DNA of 48,255 nucleotides from Flavicella sp049625305 (GCA_049625305.1 JBMZVD010000006.1:1-48255); one strand, 5' to 3'; shown: positions 16,656 through 25,838, numbered from the stretch's first letter. Notes: generated from the sequence alone by a model not told the origin. Numbers and translations are program-made.

Positions 16656-17009
16656 TTATTTACGACGAATCTCTTTGATTCTCGCTTTCTTACCTGTAAG
16701 CTCTCTAAAGTAAAAGATACGAGCTCTTCTCACTTTTCCTTGCTTGTTTACTTCGATTTTCTGAATAGCTGGTAAGTTGATTGGGAAGATACGCTCTACA
16801 CCAACAGTTCCAGACATTTTTCTAATTGTAAAAGTTTCTGAAGTTCCAGAACCTCTCTTTTGAATTACGACACCTCTAAAAAACTGAGTACGTGTCTTAG
16901 CTCCCTCCTTAATCTCGTAGTACACTGTGATTGTGTCTCCTGACTGGAATTCTGGGAATTCATTTTTTGTTACGAATTCGTTTTGTACGAAATCTACTAA
17001 ATTTGCCAT
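16656..17009 (-). CDS. rplS: 50S ribosomal protein L19
   Basis: A 117-residue ribosomal protein at the 30S/50S interface. Conserved segments FRGVVIQKRGSG, TFTIRKMS, GVERIFP and KVRRAR.FYFR are all present, and the length is normal. In many bacteria rplS directly follows trmD. Here a glycosyltransferase gene lies between them. It ends at a strong terminator. Confidence 0.97.
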   Translation of the reverse strand: MANLVDFVQNEFVTKNEFPEFQSGDTITVYYEIKEGAKTRTQFFRGVVIQKRGSGTSETFTIRKMSGTVGVERIFPINLPAIQKIEVNKQGKVRRARIFYFRELTGKKARIKEIRRK

Positions 17010-17129
17010 TTTCTTATTATTTAATGGGGTTTCAACAAAGCAACATACACGATTTTCGTCAGAGGTTGATTTTGAGACTGCAAACTTACAATATTTTTTA
17101 TTAAATAAGGTGTGCTTGTAGTTTTTTAT

Positions 17130-18620
17130 TTACTGATTTATTTTTGGCTTAACTTTATAGTCTTCACAGCGATACACCCAAAATTTACGTGTGTCTTTTC
17201 CGTTGACTTTAATGATGATAGGTTTTAGCTCTGTTACCCTTGTGAAATATGCGTCTAATTCTTCCGGATAGCTTCCTTTCTTCATGGTGTTTTTAAAACG
17301 CTTGTCAGAGTCTATAAACAAGGCGTTTTTACCGGCTAGCAGTTTGAGATCATCACCAATATAGTCAAACTGTAAGGCGTGTTTACCAATGATGTTTTGT
17401 GCGTATATTTTTTGATCGGTAAAAAAGTTCATGCAGGCTGTTGTTTTGTATCCATCGTCTGAAAAGACAAATGTGTTCGCCTCTTGTTTTTGTAATGCCT
17501 CAACAGAAGTTACCAGTTCTTTCCATCCTACCCAAGTGTCATCACTTTTGATGGGGACTATAAAACTTACTATTTGAAGGCTTGCTATAAGATGAACTGC
17601 AACAGCACCAATCAAGTGGATCTTCATTCCTTTTTTTGAAATATAAGTACTAGCGATCAGCACTCCAGTAATGTAGGAAGGCATCATCCAATTTAACTTG
17701 ACCCAATAGATAGGTGTCAGTAATGCAAAACCAAAAAATGTAGGAATAAAGAATGCGAGTAAAAATAATTTTTTAGCATCGGGGATGTCAAATTTGATCA
17801 ATATGTTTTTTAGGTATTTGTATGTGATTTTTACAAATAGAAAAAGTAATACGGGCAATACCAATATAATTTGGTGTCCAATAGCGCCGAAAAGGTATCT
17901 AGATTTGAATTGAAATTTAGAGATGGAGCCAGTTCTGTTTGAGGATTGAAATAGAAAGGATGCAAAATCATTTTCATAATTCCATATCCAAACAGGACTT
18001 GTTACCAAAGCGGCAATGATTAAAGAACTCCATAGCCAAGGAGAAAACAGAAGTTTTCTGTAGTCTTTGGAAAAAATAATAAACAGCAACAAGCCTATTG
18101 GTAAAAGGAGAGCTGTGTATTTACTGTCAAAGGCAAGTCCCATTGTGATACCTGCAATAATCCAATGTTTCTTATTGTTTTCAAAAATAGCTTTGCTCAA
18201 TGATAGCAACGAAAGTGTCCAAAATAACAATAATGGAACGTCTGGTGTAGAGTTTAGGCTTAGTATTGAAAAACAGACCGTAGTGGTCAATAATACCAAG
18301 GCTTTTTTTCTAAGTGTATCAGGTAGAAAGTAAGCACTCAGTTTAAAGAAACTAAACAAGGTTAATGAAGTGACTGTGAAATCAGCTAGTTTTATAGCGA
18401 ATACAGTCTTTCCAAACACAGAGGTAAACAATCGAAGTATGTAACCGATCATGCCTGGGTGGTCAAAATAAGACAAGGCGAGATGTTCTCCATAAAAATG
18501 ATAGTATGCGTCTTGAGGCATTAAGCCCATATAGGGGAGTAGTAAGAAACGAAAGAGTTGAAAACCTATTACTATACTGAGTGCGGGGTGGTTTTTTAGA
18601 AAACTGTAAACGTTATTCAT
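17130..18620 (-). CDS. GT-C membrane glycosyltransferase (ArnT/PMT-like)
   Basis: A 496-residue polytopic membrane protein of the glycosyltransferase 39/83 superfamily, which transfers sugars from polyprenyl-phosphate donors to lipid or protein acceptors on the outer face of the inner membrane. The early acidic motif (PQDAYYHFYGEHLALSYFDH, residues 35-54) is the GT-C catalytic loop, followed by about ten membrane segments and a soluble C-terminal domain. The start overlaps the trmD stop by 8 bp, indicating translational coupling. Donor and acceptor cannot be told from the sequence. Confidence 0.82.
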   Translation of the reverse strand: MNNVYSFLKNHPALSIVIGFQLFRFLLLPYMGLMPQDAYYHFYGEHLALSYFDHPGMIGYILRLFTSVFGKTVFAIKLADFTVTSLTLFSFFKLSAYFLPDTLRKKALVLLTTTVCFSILSLNSTPDVPLLLFWTLSLLSLSKAIFENNKKHWIIAGITMGLAFDSKYTALLLPIGLLLFIIFSKDYRKLLFSPWLWSSLIIAALVTSPVWIWNYENDFASFLFQSSNRTGSISKFQFKSRYLFGAIGHQIILVLPVLLFLFVKITYKYLKNILIKFDIPDAKKLFLLAFFIPTFFGFALLTPIYWVKLNWMMPSYITGVLIASTYISKKGMKIHLIGAVAVHLIASLQIVSFIVPIKSDDTWVGWKELVTSVEALQKQEANTFVFSDDGYKTTACMNFFTDQKIYAQNIIGKHALQFDYIGDDLKLLAGKNALFIDSDKRFKNTMKKGSYPEELDAYFTRVTELKPIIIKVNGKDTRKFWVYRCEDYKVKPKINQ

Positions 18621-19290
18621 CTAGTAAATCTGGTTTTATTTGTTGTGTTCTCTCGTAAGCTTTTTCTGTTCTCCAAGTATCTATTTTGGGGAAATTTCCT
18701 GATAGTAATATTGGAGGAACTTCAGCTCCTTTGTATTCAGCGGGTCTTGTGTAAACTGGGGGTGATAATAAATTGTCTTGAAAAGAATCGGTCAATGCGG
18801 AGGTTTCATCTCCCAAAACACCAGGAATCAAACGTATGATGCTATCACACAAAACGGCAGCGCCTAATTCTCCACCGCTCAATACATAATCACCTATAGA
18901 GATTTCCTTTGTGATGAACATATCTCGAACGCGTTGATCGACCCCTTTATAGTGACCACATAAAATAATAAAATTTTCTTTCAAAGAAAGCATGTTTGAA
19001 GTGGCTTGGTTTAGGATAGGAGCATCAGGGGTCATATAAATGACCTCGTCGTAATCTCTTTCAGACTTAAGTTTAGATATACACTTGTCAATTGGCTCTA
19101 TCATAAGAACCATGCCAGCCCCACCACCAAATTGGTAATCGTCTATTTTTTTATATTTATTAGATGCATAATCTCGCAGGTTGTGAAAGTGTACTTCAGC
19201 CAAACCTTTGTCTATGGCTCTTTTTACGATCGAATGTTCAAAAGGACTTTGAATTAATTCTGGGGAAACGGTAATAATGTCAATTCTCAT
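18613..19290 (-). CDS. trmD: tRNA (guanine37-N1)-methyltransferase
   Basis: A 225-residue SPOUT enzyme that methylates G37 next to the anticodon, preventing frameshifting. The knot motifs are clear: FGGGAGM (54-60), GHYKGVDQR (112-120) and GDYVLSGGE (133-141). It overlaps the following glycosyltransferase gene by 8 bp. rpsP and rimM, its usual upstream partners in other phyla, are not here. Confidence 0.96.
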   Translation of the reverse strand: MRIDIITVSPELIQSPFEHSIVKRAIDKGLAEVHFHNLRDYASNKYKKIDDYQFGGGAGMVLMIEPIDKCISKLKSERDYDEVIYMTPDAPILNQATSNMLSLKENFIILCGHYKGVDQRVRDMFITKEISIGDYVLSGGELGAAVLCDSIIRLIPGVLGDETSALTDSFQDNLLSPPVYTRPAEYKGAEVPPILLSGNFPKIDTWRTEKAYERTQQIKPDLLDE

Positions 19291-19323
19291 GGGACAAAGA
19301 TAGTAAAAACATAGTACGGAATA

Positions 19324-20175
19324 TTAGCATGTAGATTTTGTCATGCGGTCGTTTCCAAAGAGGTCTTTAAACAATTCATTTTTTGTAAAACCTGTTTCTT
19401 CTAACATTTTTAGGGTTTCTTTTCCGAGGTATTGGTTGATTTCAAAATACAAAGAACCGTCTTTGTTTAGGTTGTTAAATGCCAAATCAGCAATTTTCTC
19501 ATAAAAAACAAGAGGAGCTGCGTCTGAAACAAACAAAGCTGTATGGGGTTCGTGTTCAAGAACATTTTTGTGCATTTCCTTTTTTTCGAGTTCTCGCACA
19601 TAGGGTGGGTTGCTTACAATAATGTCAAAAGATGCTGGAAGTGTATCGGATTTGAGGATGTCTTGCTGAATGAATGAAATATTAACCTTATTTTTAGTTG
19701 CATTTTCTTTAGCAGTGATCAGTGCTTTTTCTGAAATGTCTACAGCCCATACTTTTGCATTTGTCAGGTGCTTGGCAAGAGTTATAGCGATACAGCCACT
19801 CCCTGTACCAATGTCTAAAATTTTTATAGGTGTTTTTTTAACCGTGTTTTTCAAAATGAGCGAAACTAGCTCTTCAGTTTCGGGTCTTGGTATGAGTACG
19901 TTTTCATTGACTGAAAATTCTAAACCGTAAAAGTGATTTGTACCAATAATGTGTTGGACAGGAACTCCTTTTGAAAGTTTTTCTAAGGCTGTTTCAAAAA
20001 AAGTAATTGTTGTGTCTTTAAGTTTTCTGTTTGGCTCTAAAGCTCTTTCAACTCTTGTAAGTTGTAGTTTGAATTCACATAGGATATTTAGAAAAGAGTC
20101 TATTTCTGTTGCTGGATACAATTCAGAAAGTCTGCTGTGAAATAATTTTTTAAGTGCGATTATTTTCATAAACAC
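19324..20175 (-). CDS. prmC: Release factor glutamine N5-methyltransferase
   Basis: A 283-residue class I methyltransferase that methylates the GGQ glutamine of release factors RF1 and RF2. The SAM motif DIGTGSG is at 121-127, and the NPPY active-site motif (189-192) marks an amide/amine methyltransferase. An N-terminal helical domain precedes it, with the RPETEELV segment at 97-104. Two ATGs (20175 and 20169) are equally plausible starts. The gene is divergent from ribD. Confidence 0.94.
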   Translation of the reverse strand: MFMKIIALKKLFHSRLSELYPATEIDSFLNILCEFKLQLTRVERALEPNRKLKDTTITFFETALEKLSKGVPVQHIIGTNHFYGLEFSVNENVLIPRPETEELVSLILKNTVKKTPIKILDIGTGSGCIAITLAKHLTNAKVWAVDISEKALITAKENATKNKVNISFIQQDILKSDTLPASFDIIVSNPPYVRELEKKEMHKNVLEHEPHTALFVSDAAPLVFYEKIADLAFNNLNKDGSLYFEINQYLGKETLKMLEETGFTKNELFKDLFGNDRMTKSTC

Positions 20176-20240
20176 AAAAATACAGTATGCTGTTTACAAT
20201 AGATAAATTACGAGGATTTATTTTATTCTCTTTTTTTTGA

Positions 20241-20272
20241 GTTGTGTCTTAGTTTCTTTCAGCTTACTTTTG
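20241..20272 (+). promoter_or_regulatory. ribD promoter with almost no leader
   Basis: GTTG at 20241-20244, a 20-bp spacer and TACTTTTG at 20265-20272. The -7 element ends only 4 bp before the ATG at 20277, so the transcript would start at or next to the start codon. Confidence 0.55.
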
Positions 20273-20276
20273 TTTT

Positions 20277-21335
20277 ATGGGAAAACATGAATCATATATG
20301 AGACGTTGTCTTTATCTTGCTGAAAAAGGTATAGGAACTTCAAGACCTAATCCCTCAGTAGGTTGTGTAATTGTTTGGAACGATACAATTGTAGGTGAAG
20401 GGTATACACAAGCTTATGGGGGTAGTCATGCAGAGGTGGTAGCCATACGTTCTGTTAAAAATCCTGAAGTATTAAAAGAGGCAACGATGTATGTTACTAT
20501 GGAGCCCTGTTCTCATTTTGGTAAAACACCGCCTTGTGCCGATTTGATTGTTAAACATAAAATACCCAATGTTTATATAGGTGTGATTGATACTTTTTCT
20601 AAAGTAGCAGGAAGAGGTGTCAAACGTTTGCAAGATGCAGGTTGCAATGTGGTAACGGGGCTTTTAGAAGCTGACTGTTACCGTCATCACAAACGTTTTT
20701 TTTCAGTACAAAATCAAAAAAGACCCTATGTAATATTAAAGTGGGCACAAACACAAGATGGATTCATCGCTCCTTTGTCCAAGGATACAAACAGACCTGT
20801 TTGGATTAGTAGTCCAAATGTACAACCAATTGTTCATAAATGGCGAAGTCAAGAACATGCTATTTTGGTTGGAACGAACACTGCAATTGTTGATTCACCT
20901 GTTTTGGATATTCGAAAGTGGGGAGGACTTCCTCCGATTCGTATTGTAATAGATCGAAATTTAAAAATCCCTACATCAGCTCCTTTGTTAGATGGAAGTA
21001 TTCCCACAATGATATTTACAGACATAACAAATAAGGGGCAAGAAGCTCAAAGTGAAAACCTGTCTTTCGAATACATAGACTTTAACTCTTGTTTGGCGAC
21101 TTCCCTTTGTGATGTATTACAGAAAAGACAAATTCAGTCAGTGTTAATTGAAGGAGGTGCTACGATGTTGCAGACATTTATAAATGCAGGTCTTTGGGAT
21201 GAAGCAAGGGTCTTAACTGGCGATGTTTCCTTTTCAGAAGGTGTGCTTGCGCCTGTTTTAAAAAACAGGCACGTTGTTGAATCTTTCATTGATAATACTA
21301 GGTTTAGGTTTTACTATAATGCCATTAACAACTAG
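20277..21335 (+). CDS. ribD: Riboflavin biosynthesis deaminase/reductase
   Basis: A 352-residue bifunctional enzyme performing the second and third steps of riboflavin synthesis: deamination of the pyrimidine ring, then reduction of the ribosyl group. The N-terminal deaminase has zinc motifs HAE (51-53) and PCSHFGKTPPC (77-87). The C-terminal reductase domain starts near residue 147 (RPYVILKWAQTQDG) and holds the GGATMLQTFI motif. The MGKHESYMRRCL start matches family N-termini. It forms an operon with the following IMPACT-family gene (2-bp gap). Confidence 0.96.
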   Translation: MGKHESYMRRCLYLAEKGIGTSRPNPSVGCVIVWNDTIVGEGYTQAYGGSHAEVVAIRSVKNPEVLKEATMYVTMEPCSHFGKTPPCADLIVKHKIPNVYIGVIDTFSKVAGRGVKRLQDAGCNVVTGLLEADCYRHHKRFFSVQNQKRPYVILKWAQTQDGFIAPLSKDTNRPVWISSPNVQPIVHKWRSQEHAILVGTNTAIVDSPVLDIRKWGGLPPIRIVIDRNLKIPTSAPLLDGSIPTMIFTDITNKGQEAQSENLSFEYIDFNSCLATSLCDVLQKRQIQSVLIEGGATMLQTFINAGLWDEARVLTGDVSFSEGVLAPVLKNRHVVESFIDNTRFRFYYNAINN

Positions 21336-21337
21336 TA

Positions 21338-21946
21338 ATGAAAGGGCTTGAGACTTACAGAACATTGTCAGAAAATTCACCAACATCCATTTTTAAAGAA
21401 AAAGGGAGTAAATTTATTGGTTATGCTTTCCCAGTTTCCGATGAGGCAACCATTAAAGCGTGCATTGCGACAGTAAAAAAAGAACATCATACTGCAAGAC
21501 ATTGGTGTTATGCATGGCGAATGGGAACGGACCCCTATCAATTCAGAGTAAATGACGATGGGGAGCCTAGTAACTCTGCAGGACAACCTATATATGGACA
21601 AATACTAGCTTCCGACTTGACTAATGTACTTATTGTTGTGGTGCGTTATTTTGGAGGAGTCAAATTAGGGGTTGGAGGGTTAATTCGAGCGTATAAAGAA
21701 TCGGCACAATTGACTTTGGCGAATGCTGAAAAAGTTGATAAAGAAATTCAATATATGCTAGAATTGACATTTGATTATGCGCATATGAATAAAATAATGC
21801 GCATAATCAAGCAAAAAAATCTATCGATTAAGTCGCAAAATTTATCCAACAAATGCAACTTGATTTTGAACGTGAATAAAGGGCATTTCACGGAGGTAAA
21901 AAACCTTTTTAAAAAACATCATTTTTTAGTGTTAAAATCAAGTTGA
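21338..21946 (+). CDS. IMPACT/YigZ-family protein
   Basis: A 202-residue member of the UPF0029/IMPACT family. The N-terminal domain holds the conserved SKFIGYAFP, HHTARHWCYAWR, DDGEPSNSAGQPI and VVRYFGGVKLGVGGL stretches, and a shorter C-terminal ferredoxin-like domain follows. The molecular role in bacteria is not well defined; links to translation have been proposed for eukaryotic relatives. It lies 2 bp after ribD. Confidence 0.9.
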   Translation: MKGLETYRTLSENSPTSIFKEKGSKFIGYAFPVSDEATIKACIATVKKEHHTARHWCYAWRMGTDPYQFRVNDDGEPSNSAGQPIYGQILASDLTNVLIVVVRYFGGVKLGVGGLIRAYKESAQLTLANAEKVDKEIQYMLELTFDYAHMNKIMRIIKQKNLSIKSQNLSNKCNLILNVNKGHFTEVKNLFKKHHFLVLKSS

Positions 21947-21962
21947 TTTTGAATATTTTTTT
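21934..21962 (+). terminator. Possible terminator overlapping the IMPACT-gene stop codon
   Basis: A 7-bp stem (AAAATCA/TGATTTT, loop AGT) includes the stop codon at 21944-21946 and is followed by a run of seven T residues at 21955-21961. Confidence 0.45.
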
Positions 21963-21979
21963 GTACTTTTTATTCGAGC

Positions 21980-22387
21980 TTATGAAAAAGCGTTTTCAAT
22001 TTTTGACAACAGGTTTTCAGGTATTTTAATAGGCCTGTTTTTATGTGTGTCAACAAATATTAAAACCGTTTCAGCAGTGGTAATTAATTCATTATCACTA
22101 TTGAAAATTTCGTATTCAAAGACAATCCTAGCAGTAGGTGTTTTTCGAAGAATTGTTCTTAAAGTTAATGTGTTGTCAAATCTTGCAGGTTTGATAAACC
22201 TAGTATTCATCGAGTATACAGGGAGTATTAATCCTTCTTCTTCCATTTTTTTGTAAGAAATTCCGATGTCTCTTAAAAGTTCCATTCGGCCCATTTCAAA
22301 ATATTGAGCATAGTTTCCATGGTGAGCATATCCCATTTGATCTGTTTCGCCATAGCGAATTCTGAGCGGTATTTTATTATCTATCAT
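21980..22387 (-). CDS. Acyl-CoA thioesterase, YbgC/4-HBT hotdog family
   Basis: A 135-residue hotdog-fold thioesterase that should hydrolyse acyl-CoA esters. The family active-site pattern RYGETDQMGYAHHGNY (10-25) includes the conserved Asp16. It stands alone and convergent with the IMPACT-family gene and divergent from dnaA. The substrate is unknown; YbgC relatives work with membrane-lipid metabolism. Confidence 0.88.
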   Translation of the reverse strand: MIDNKIPLRIRYGETDQMGYAHHGNYAQYFEMGRMELLRDIGISYKKMEEEGLILPVYSMNTRFIKPARFDNTLTLRTILRKTPTARIVFEYEIFNSDNELITTAETVLIFVDTHKNRPIKIPENLLSKIENAFS

Positions 22388-22464
22388 TGTGTGTTTTTAA
22401 TGTGCTTATTCTACGTAAAAAATAAATAGAATACAATAGCAAATAGATTTTTTTTTACTAAAAA

Positions 22465-22473
22465 ATATTCACA
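22465..22473 (+). promoter_or_regulatory. Single DnaA-box-like sequence upstream of dnaA
   Basis: ATATTCACA matches 8 of 9 positions of the DnaA box TTATNCACA, 77 bp before the dnaA start. No further boxes were found in this gap, so it may serve autoregulation but does not by itself indicate oriC. Confidence 0.3.
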
Positions 22474-22549
22474 CTTTTGTACTGATCAAACCAACTATTG
22501 GAAGAAGAGAATTTCCCCACTTTTATTCCAACAATCTATACTATATAAA

Positions 22550-23977
22550 ATGACTAAAAACGCGCTATCTATTTGGGAAGAATGCTTGGGCTTTATAAAG
22601 GACAACATAAAAAGTCAAGCTTTCAAGACTTGGTTCGAACCTATTATCCCTATTCGCGTTGCAGGAGAAGTACTAACGGTACAAGTTCCAAGTAAGTTTT
22701 TTTACGAATGGTTGGAGGAACACTACATCAAGTTGTTACGTGTAGCTTTAGTAAGAGAACTCGGAAAAGACGCAAAATTGGTGTACGAAGTCAAGATGGA
22801 AAATGCCTATAGTAGCAACAGTCCTCAGATTATTAAAATACCAAGTGCTAACAGACCACAGCTAAAAACACAGGATGTTCCTGTACCTGTTGGGTTGAAA
22901 AAAAGAGAATTAAAAAATCCATTTGTTATCCCTGGATTGCAGAAGGTTAAGATTGAGTCTCAATTAAACCCTAGTTATAATTTTGAGAATTTTGTGGAAG
23001 GTGATTCCAACCGTTTGGCTCGTTCTGCTGGTTTGGCAGTAGCTAACAAGCCAGGAGGTACTTCTTTCAATCCTCTTTTGATTTATGGAGGTGTCGGATT
23101 AGGAAAGACACACTTGGCACATGCAATTGGAGTTCAGATAAAGGATTCTTATGTTGATAAAACAGTATTGTATATTTCTTCTGAAAAATTCACACAACAG
23201 TATACAGATTCTATCAAAGGAAATACTCGAAATGATTTTATTCACTTCTATCAGATGGTGGATGTTTTGATTATAGATGATGTGCAATTTTTATCTGGTA
23301 AAAAAGGAACACAAGATGTATTCTTTCATATTTTCAATCACTTGCATCAAAATGGAAAACAGGTAATTTTGACATCTGATAAGGCTCCTGTTGATATGCA
23401 AGATATTGAACAGCGATTGTTATCACGTTTTAAATGGGGACTTTCAGCTGAATTGCAAACCCCTAGTTTTGAAACAAGAATTTCAATACTTCAAAAGAAA
23501 TTATTCAGAGATGGTGTAGAAATGCCTGATGATATTGTAGAATATATTGCTAAAAACATCAAGTCTAACGTTCGTGAATTAGAAGGTGTTTTGATTTCAA
23601 TGATAGCACAAGCTTCATTTAATAAAAAAGAATTTACAATGTCTTTGGTGCGACAAATAGTTGATAAGTTTGTCAAGAACACCAAAAGAGAAGTTTCTAT
23701 TGAGTACATACAGAAGGTCGTTTCCAAATACTTTGATATGGATGTTGCAACATTACAATCAAAGACTAGGAAACGTCATATTGTTCAAGCCAGACAGTTG
23801 GCAATGTATTTTGCAAAGCGTATGACCAAGTCTTCTTTGGCAAGTATTGGCTCTCAAATAGGAAAAAGAGATCATGCAACTGTATTACACGCATGTAAAA
23901 CTGTTGATAATTTGACTGAAACAGACAAGCAATTTAAAAAGTACGTGGAAGATTTAACTACCAAACTCACTTTTTAA
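22550..23977 (+). CDS. dnaA: Chromosomal replication initiator protein DnaA
   Basis: A 475-residue AAA+ initiator that opens the replication origin. Domain I is at about 1-85, followed by a linker. Domain III has Walker A GGVGLGKTH (180-188) and Walker B LIIDDVQ (240-246). Domain IV ends with the DNA-binding signature GKRDHATVLHACKTV. The length is normal. It is followed after 1 bp by the phosphatase gene and then by an RsmI-family gene, so the three probably share a transcript. Confidence 0.97.
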   Translation: MTKNALSIWEECLGFIKDNIKSQAFKTWFEPIIPIRVAGEVLTVQVPSKFFYEWLEEHYIKLLRVALVRELGKDAKLVYEVKMENAYSSNSPQIIKIPSANRPQLKTQDVPVPVGLKKRELKNPFVIPGLQKVKIESQLNPSYNFENFVEGDSNRLARSAGLAVANKPGGTSFNPLLIYGGVGLGKTHLAHAIGVQIKDSYVDKTVLYISSEKFTQQYTDSIKGNTRNDFIHFYQMVDVLIIDDVQFLSGKKGTQDVFFHIFNHLHQNGKQVILTSDKAPVDMQDIEQRLLSRFKWGLSAELQTPSFETRISILQKKLFRDGVEMPDDIVEYIAKNIKSNVRELEGVLISMIAQASFNKKEFTMSLVRQIVDKFVKNTKREVSIEYIQKVVSKYFDMDVATLQSKTRKRHIVQARQLAMYFAKRMTKSSLASIGSQIGKRDHATVLHACKTVDNLTETDKQFKKYVEDLTTKLTF

Positions 23978-23978
23978 G

Positions 23979-24434
23979 ATGCAAAGGATATTAATGGTCT
24001 GTCTCGGTAATATTTGTAGATCTCCATTGGCAGAAGGTGTTCTAAAATCTAAAGTTTCTTCCGAATTTTTAATTGTTGATTCTGCGGGAACTGCCGCATA
24101 TCATGTTGGAAATTTACCTGATAAAAGATCTATACAAATTGCAAAATTGCATGGCATAGATATCACGGATCAACGTGCTCGAGCTTTTTCAAAAGACGAT
24201 TTTGATAATTTTGACATAATCTATGCCATGGACCGTTCTAATTACAACAATATTATTCGAATGGCAAGCACAGCAGTTCAAAAAAATAAAGTACGTTTAT
24301 TGCTAAACGAATCGTTTCCAGGTGAGAATCTTGAAGTACCTGACCCTTATTATGGAGGAGAGGAAGGGTTTGAAAATGTATACCAACTGATAGATACAGC
24401 GTGCAGTCGAATTGCTGCAAAAATCCCAACTTAA
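23979..24434 (+). CDS. Low-molecular-weight protein tyrosine phosphatase
   Basis: A 151-residue phosphatase. The P-loop is CLGNICRS, with nucleophile Cys8 and Arg14, and the general-acid loop is DPYYGG near residue 129. Bacterial members often oppose tyrosine kinases of polysaccharide export, but no such kinase is nearby. The start lies 1 bp after the dnaA stop codon, which suggests co-translation. Confidence 0.93.
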   Translation: MQRILMVCLGNICRSPLAEGVLKSKVSSEFLIVDSAGTAAYHVGNLPDKRSIQIAKLHGIDITDQRARAFSKDDFDNFDIIYAMDRSNYNNIIRMASTAVQKNKVRLLLNESFPGENLEVPDPYYGGEEGFENVYQLIDTACSRIAAKIPT

Positions 24435-24446
24435 AAAGTGTTTCAT

Positions 24447-25157
24447 ATGAATTTAGGAAAACTGTATCTGATACCAACAACCCTTGGAGAAACTGAGCCT
24501 TTGGAAGTAATGCCTTTGTCTGTGAAAAAAGTTGTCGAGGAGGTTGACTATTTCATTGTTGAGAACGAAAAATCTGCACGTAGGTTTATAAAGAAGATTT
24601 CTCCGGGTAAACCACAACCTAACTTGAAAATAATGTTGTTGGACAAGTATGCAAACTCTTTTGAAGTCGAACGTTACTTAGATATTTGTCAACAGGGTTT
24701 TTCAGTAGGATTGTTGTCAGAAGCAGGTGTGCCAGCGATTGCAGATCCGGGTGCTGAGGTTGTAAAGCTAGCACATCAAAAAGGTGTACAGGTAGTTCCA
24801 CTCGTAGGACCTTCATCTATACTTATGGCAATGATGTCTTCAGGGATGAACGGCCAAAATTTTGCTTTTAATGGATATTTGCCAATCGATCGCAATGAGC
24901 GCAAAAAAGAACTGAAATCACTTGAAAAACTGTCAAAAGAAAAAAATCAGTCTCAAATTTTTATAGAAACTCCATATAGAAACGATAAAATGTTGTCTGA
25001 TTTGAAACAGTTTTTGACCCCTTCTACACGATTATGTGTAGCAGCAGATATCTCTCTTTCTTCAGAGTATATAAAGACTTTCAGTATACAAGAATGGAAA
25101 AACGTAAAGCCGGATTTACACAAAAGACCTGCGATTTTTATCATTCACAAACAGTAA
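24447..25157 (+). CDS. SAM-dependent methyltransferase, RsmI-related (COG0313)
   Basis: A 236-residue tetrapyrrole-methylase-fold enzyme related to RsmI, which 2'-O-methylates C1402 of 16S rRNA. Visible motifs are LYLIPTTLGE at the start, the GLLSEAGVPAIADPG loop and PLVGPSSILMAM. It is the short Bacteroidota form lacking the usual RsmI C-terminal extension, so the exact target is uncertain. I start it at the ATG at 24447 (MNLGKLYL) rather than the in-frame GTG at 24438. It ends 9 bp from the convergent lysozyme-like gene. Confidence 0.85.
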   Translation: MNLGKLYLIPTTLGETEPLEVMPLSVKKVVEEVDYFIVENEKSARRFIKKISPGKPQPNLKIMLLDKYANSFEVERYLDICQQGFSVGLLSEAGVPAIADPGAEVVKLAHQKGVQVVPLVGPSSILMAMMSSGMNGQNFAFNGYLPIDRNERKKELKSLEKLSKEKNQSQIFIETPYRNDKMLSDLKQFLTPSTRLCVAADISLSSEYIKTFSIQEWKNVKPDLHKRPAIFIIHKQ

Positions 25158-25166
25158 TGAATAGCT

Positions 25167-25796
25167 TTAAGCAACGTATTTGATTTTGTTTATCGTTGGT
25201 GTTTTGCACTGTACAATCGTTGATGTGTCGTATCCTCCGAACTTTTTCATGTAATATTCCATACTCGTACCAAATGCGTCAGAAAATTTATATTTCCCTT
25301 TAGTTTTTAAGTATTTCATTACATTTCCAGCCCCCGCTAAGTGAGCAGCTGCTAGTATTCCGGATTCTGTAATGTGAATTCCATTGAAGGTTTTACCAAC
25401 TGAACTTGTTATTTCTTTGCGAAGTATCCACTTATTAACTTGGCATAGAGCTACAAATGCTTTTTCTTGTAACAAGGGTGTCTCAAGGAATGTTTTTTCA
25501 TCATTAATCTTAAGATATTTGAGGGTGGTTTTACCAAATTGGTATTTTCCCATATATCCAAACTTGTTCACAATATCATACTGTCCTCTTGATTCTTTGT
25601 GTGCCAACGCTTCTTTAAATTCAAAAAAATTGTTTTTGATGTAAGGTCCTTTGAAGGCTGCATCGTGTTCTTCCTTTGTAGGAACTGTCGAAATACTACT
25701 CTCAATACTTTCTGAGAATAATTCGTTAGCTGTGACCGAACACAAGAAGAATACACAAACACTATTTATTAAAAATTCTTTTCTTAAAGATTCCAT
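25167..25796 (-). CDS. Small secreted lysozyme-like protein
   Basis: A 209-residue protein with an N-terminal hydrophobic signal segment (about 8-25). A core ALAHKESRGQYDIVNKFGYMGKYQFG region contains a candidate catalytic Glu in the HKESRG motif, followed by LAAAHLAGAGNVMKYL. This arrangement is typical of lytic transglycosylase or phage-type lysozyme folds. The likely role is peptidoglycan cleavage in the periplasm, but activity is not proven. It stands alone with its own promoter. Confidence 0.7.
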   Translation of the reverse strand: MESLRKEFLINSVCVFFLCSVTANELFSESIESSISTVPTKEEHDAAFKGPYIKNNFFEFKEALAHKESRGQYDIVNKFGYMGKYQFGKTTLKYLKINDEKTFLETPLLQEKAFVALCQVNKWILRKEITSSVGKTFNGIHITESGILAAAHLAGAGNVMKYLKTKGKYKFSDAFGTSMEYYMKKFGGYDTSTIVQCKTPTINKIKYVA

Positions 25797-25838
25797 AATT
25801 ATAAGTTTACCGATTCAATTCTTTGAAAAAAACTTTTG

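Noticed and set aside
22388..22549. Chromosomal origin upstream of dnaA
   Set aside because: Only one DnaA-box-like sequence was found and no A+T-rich repeat array, so oriC cannot be supported here.
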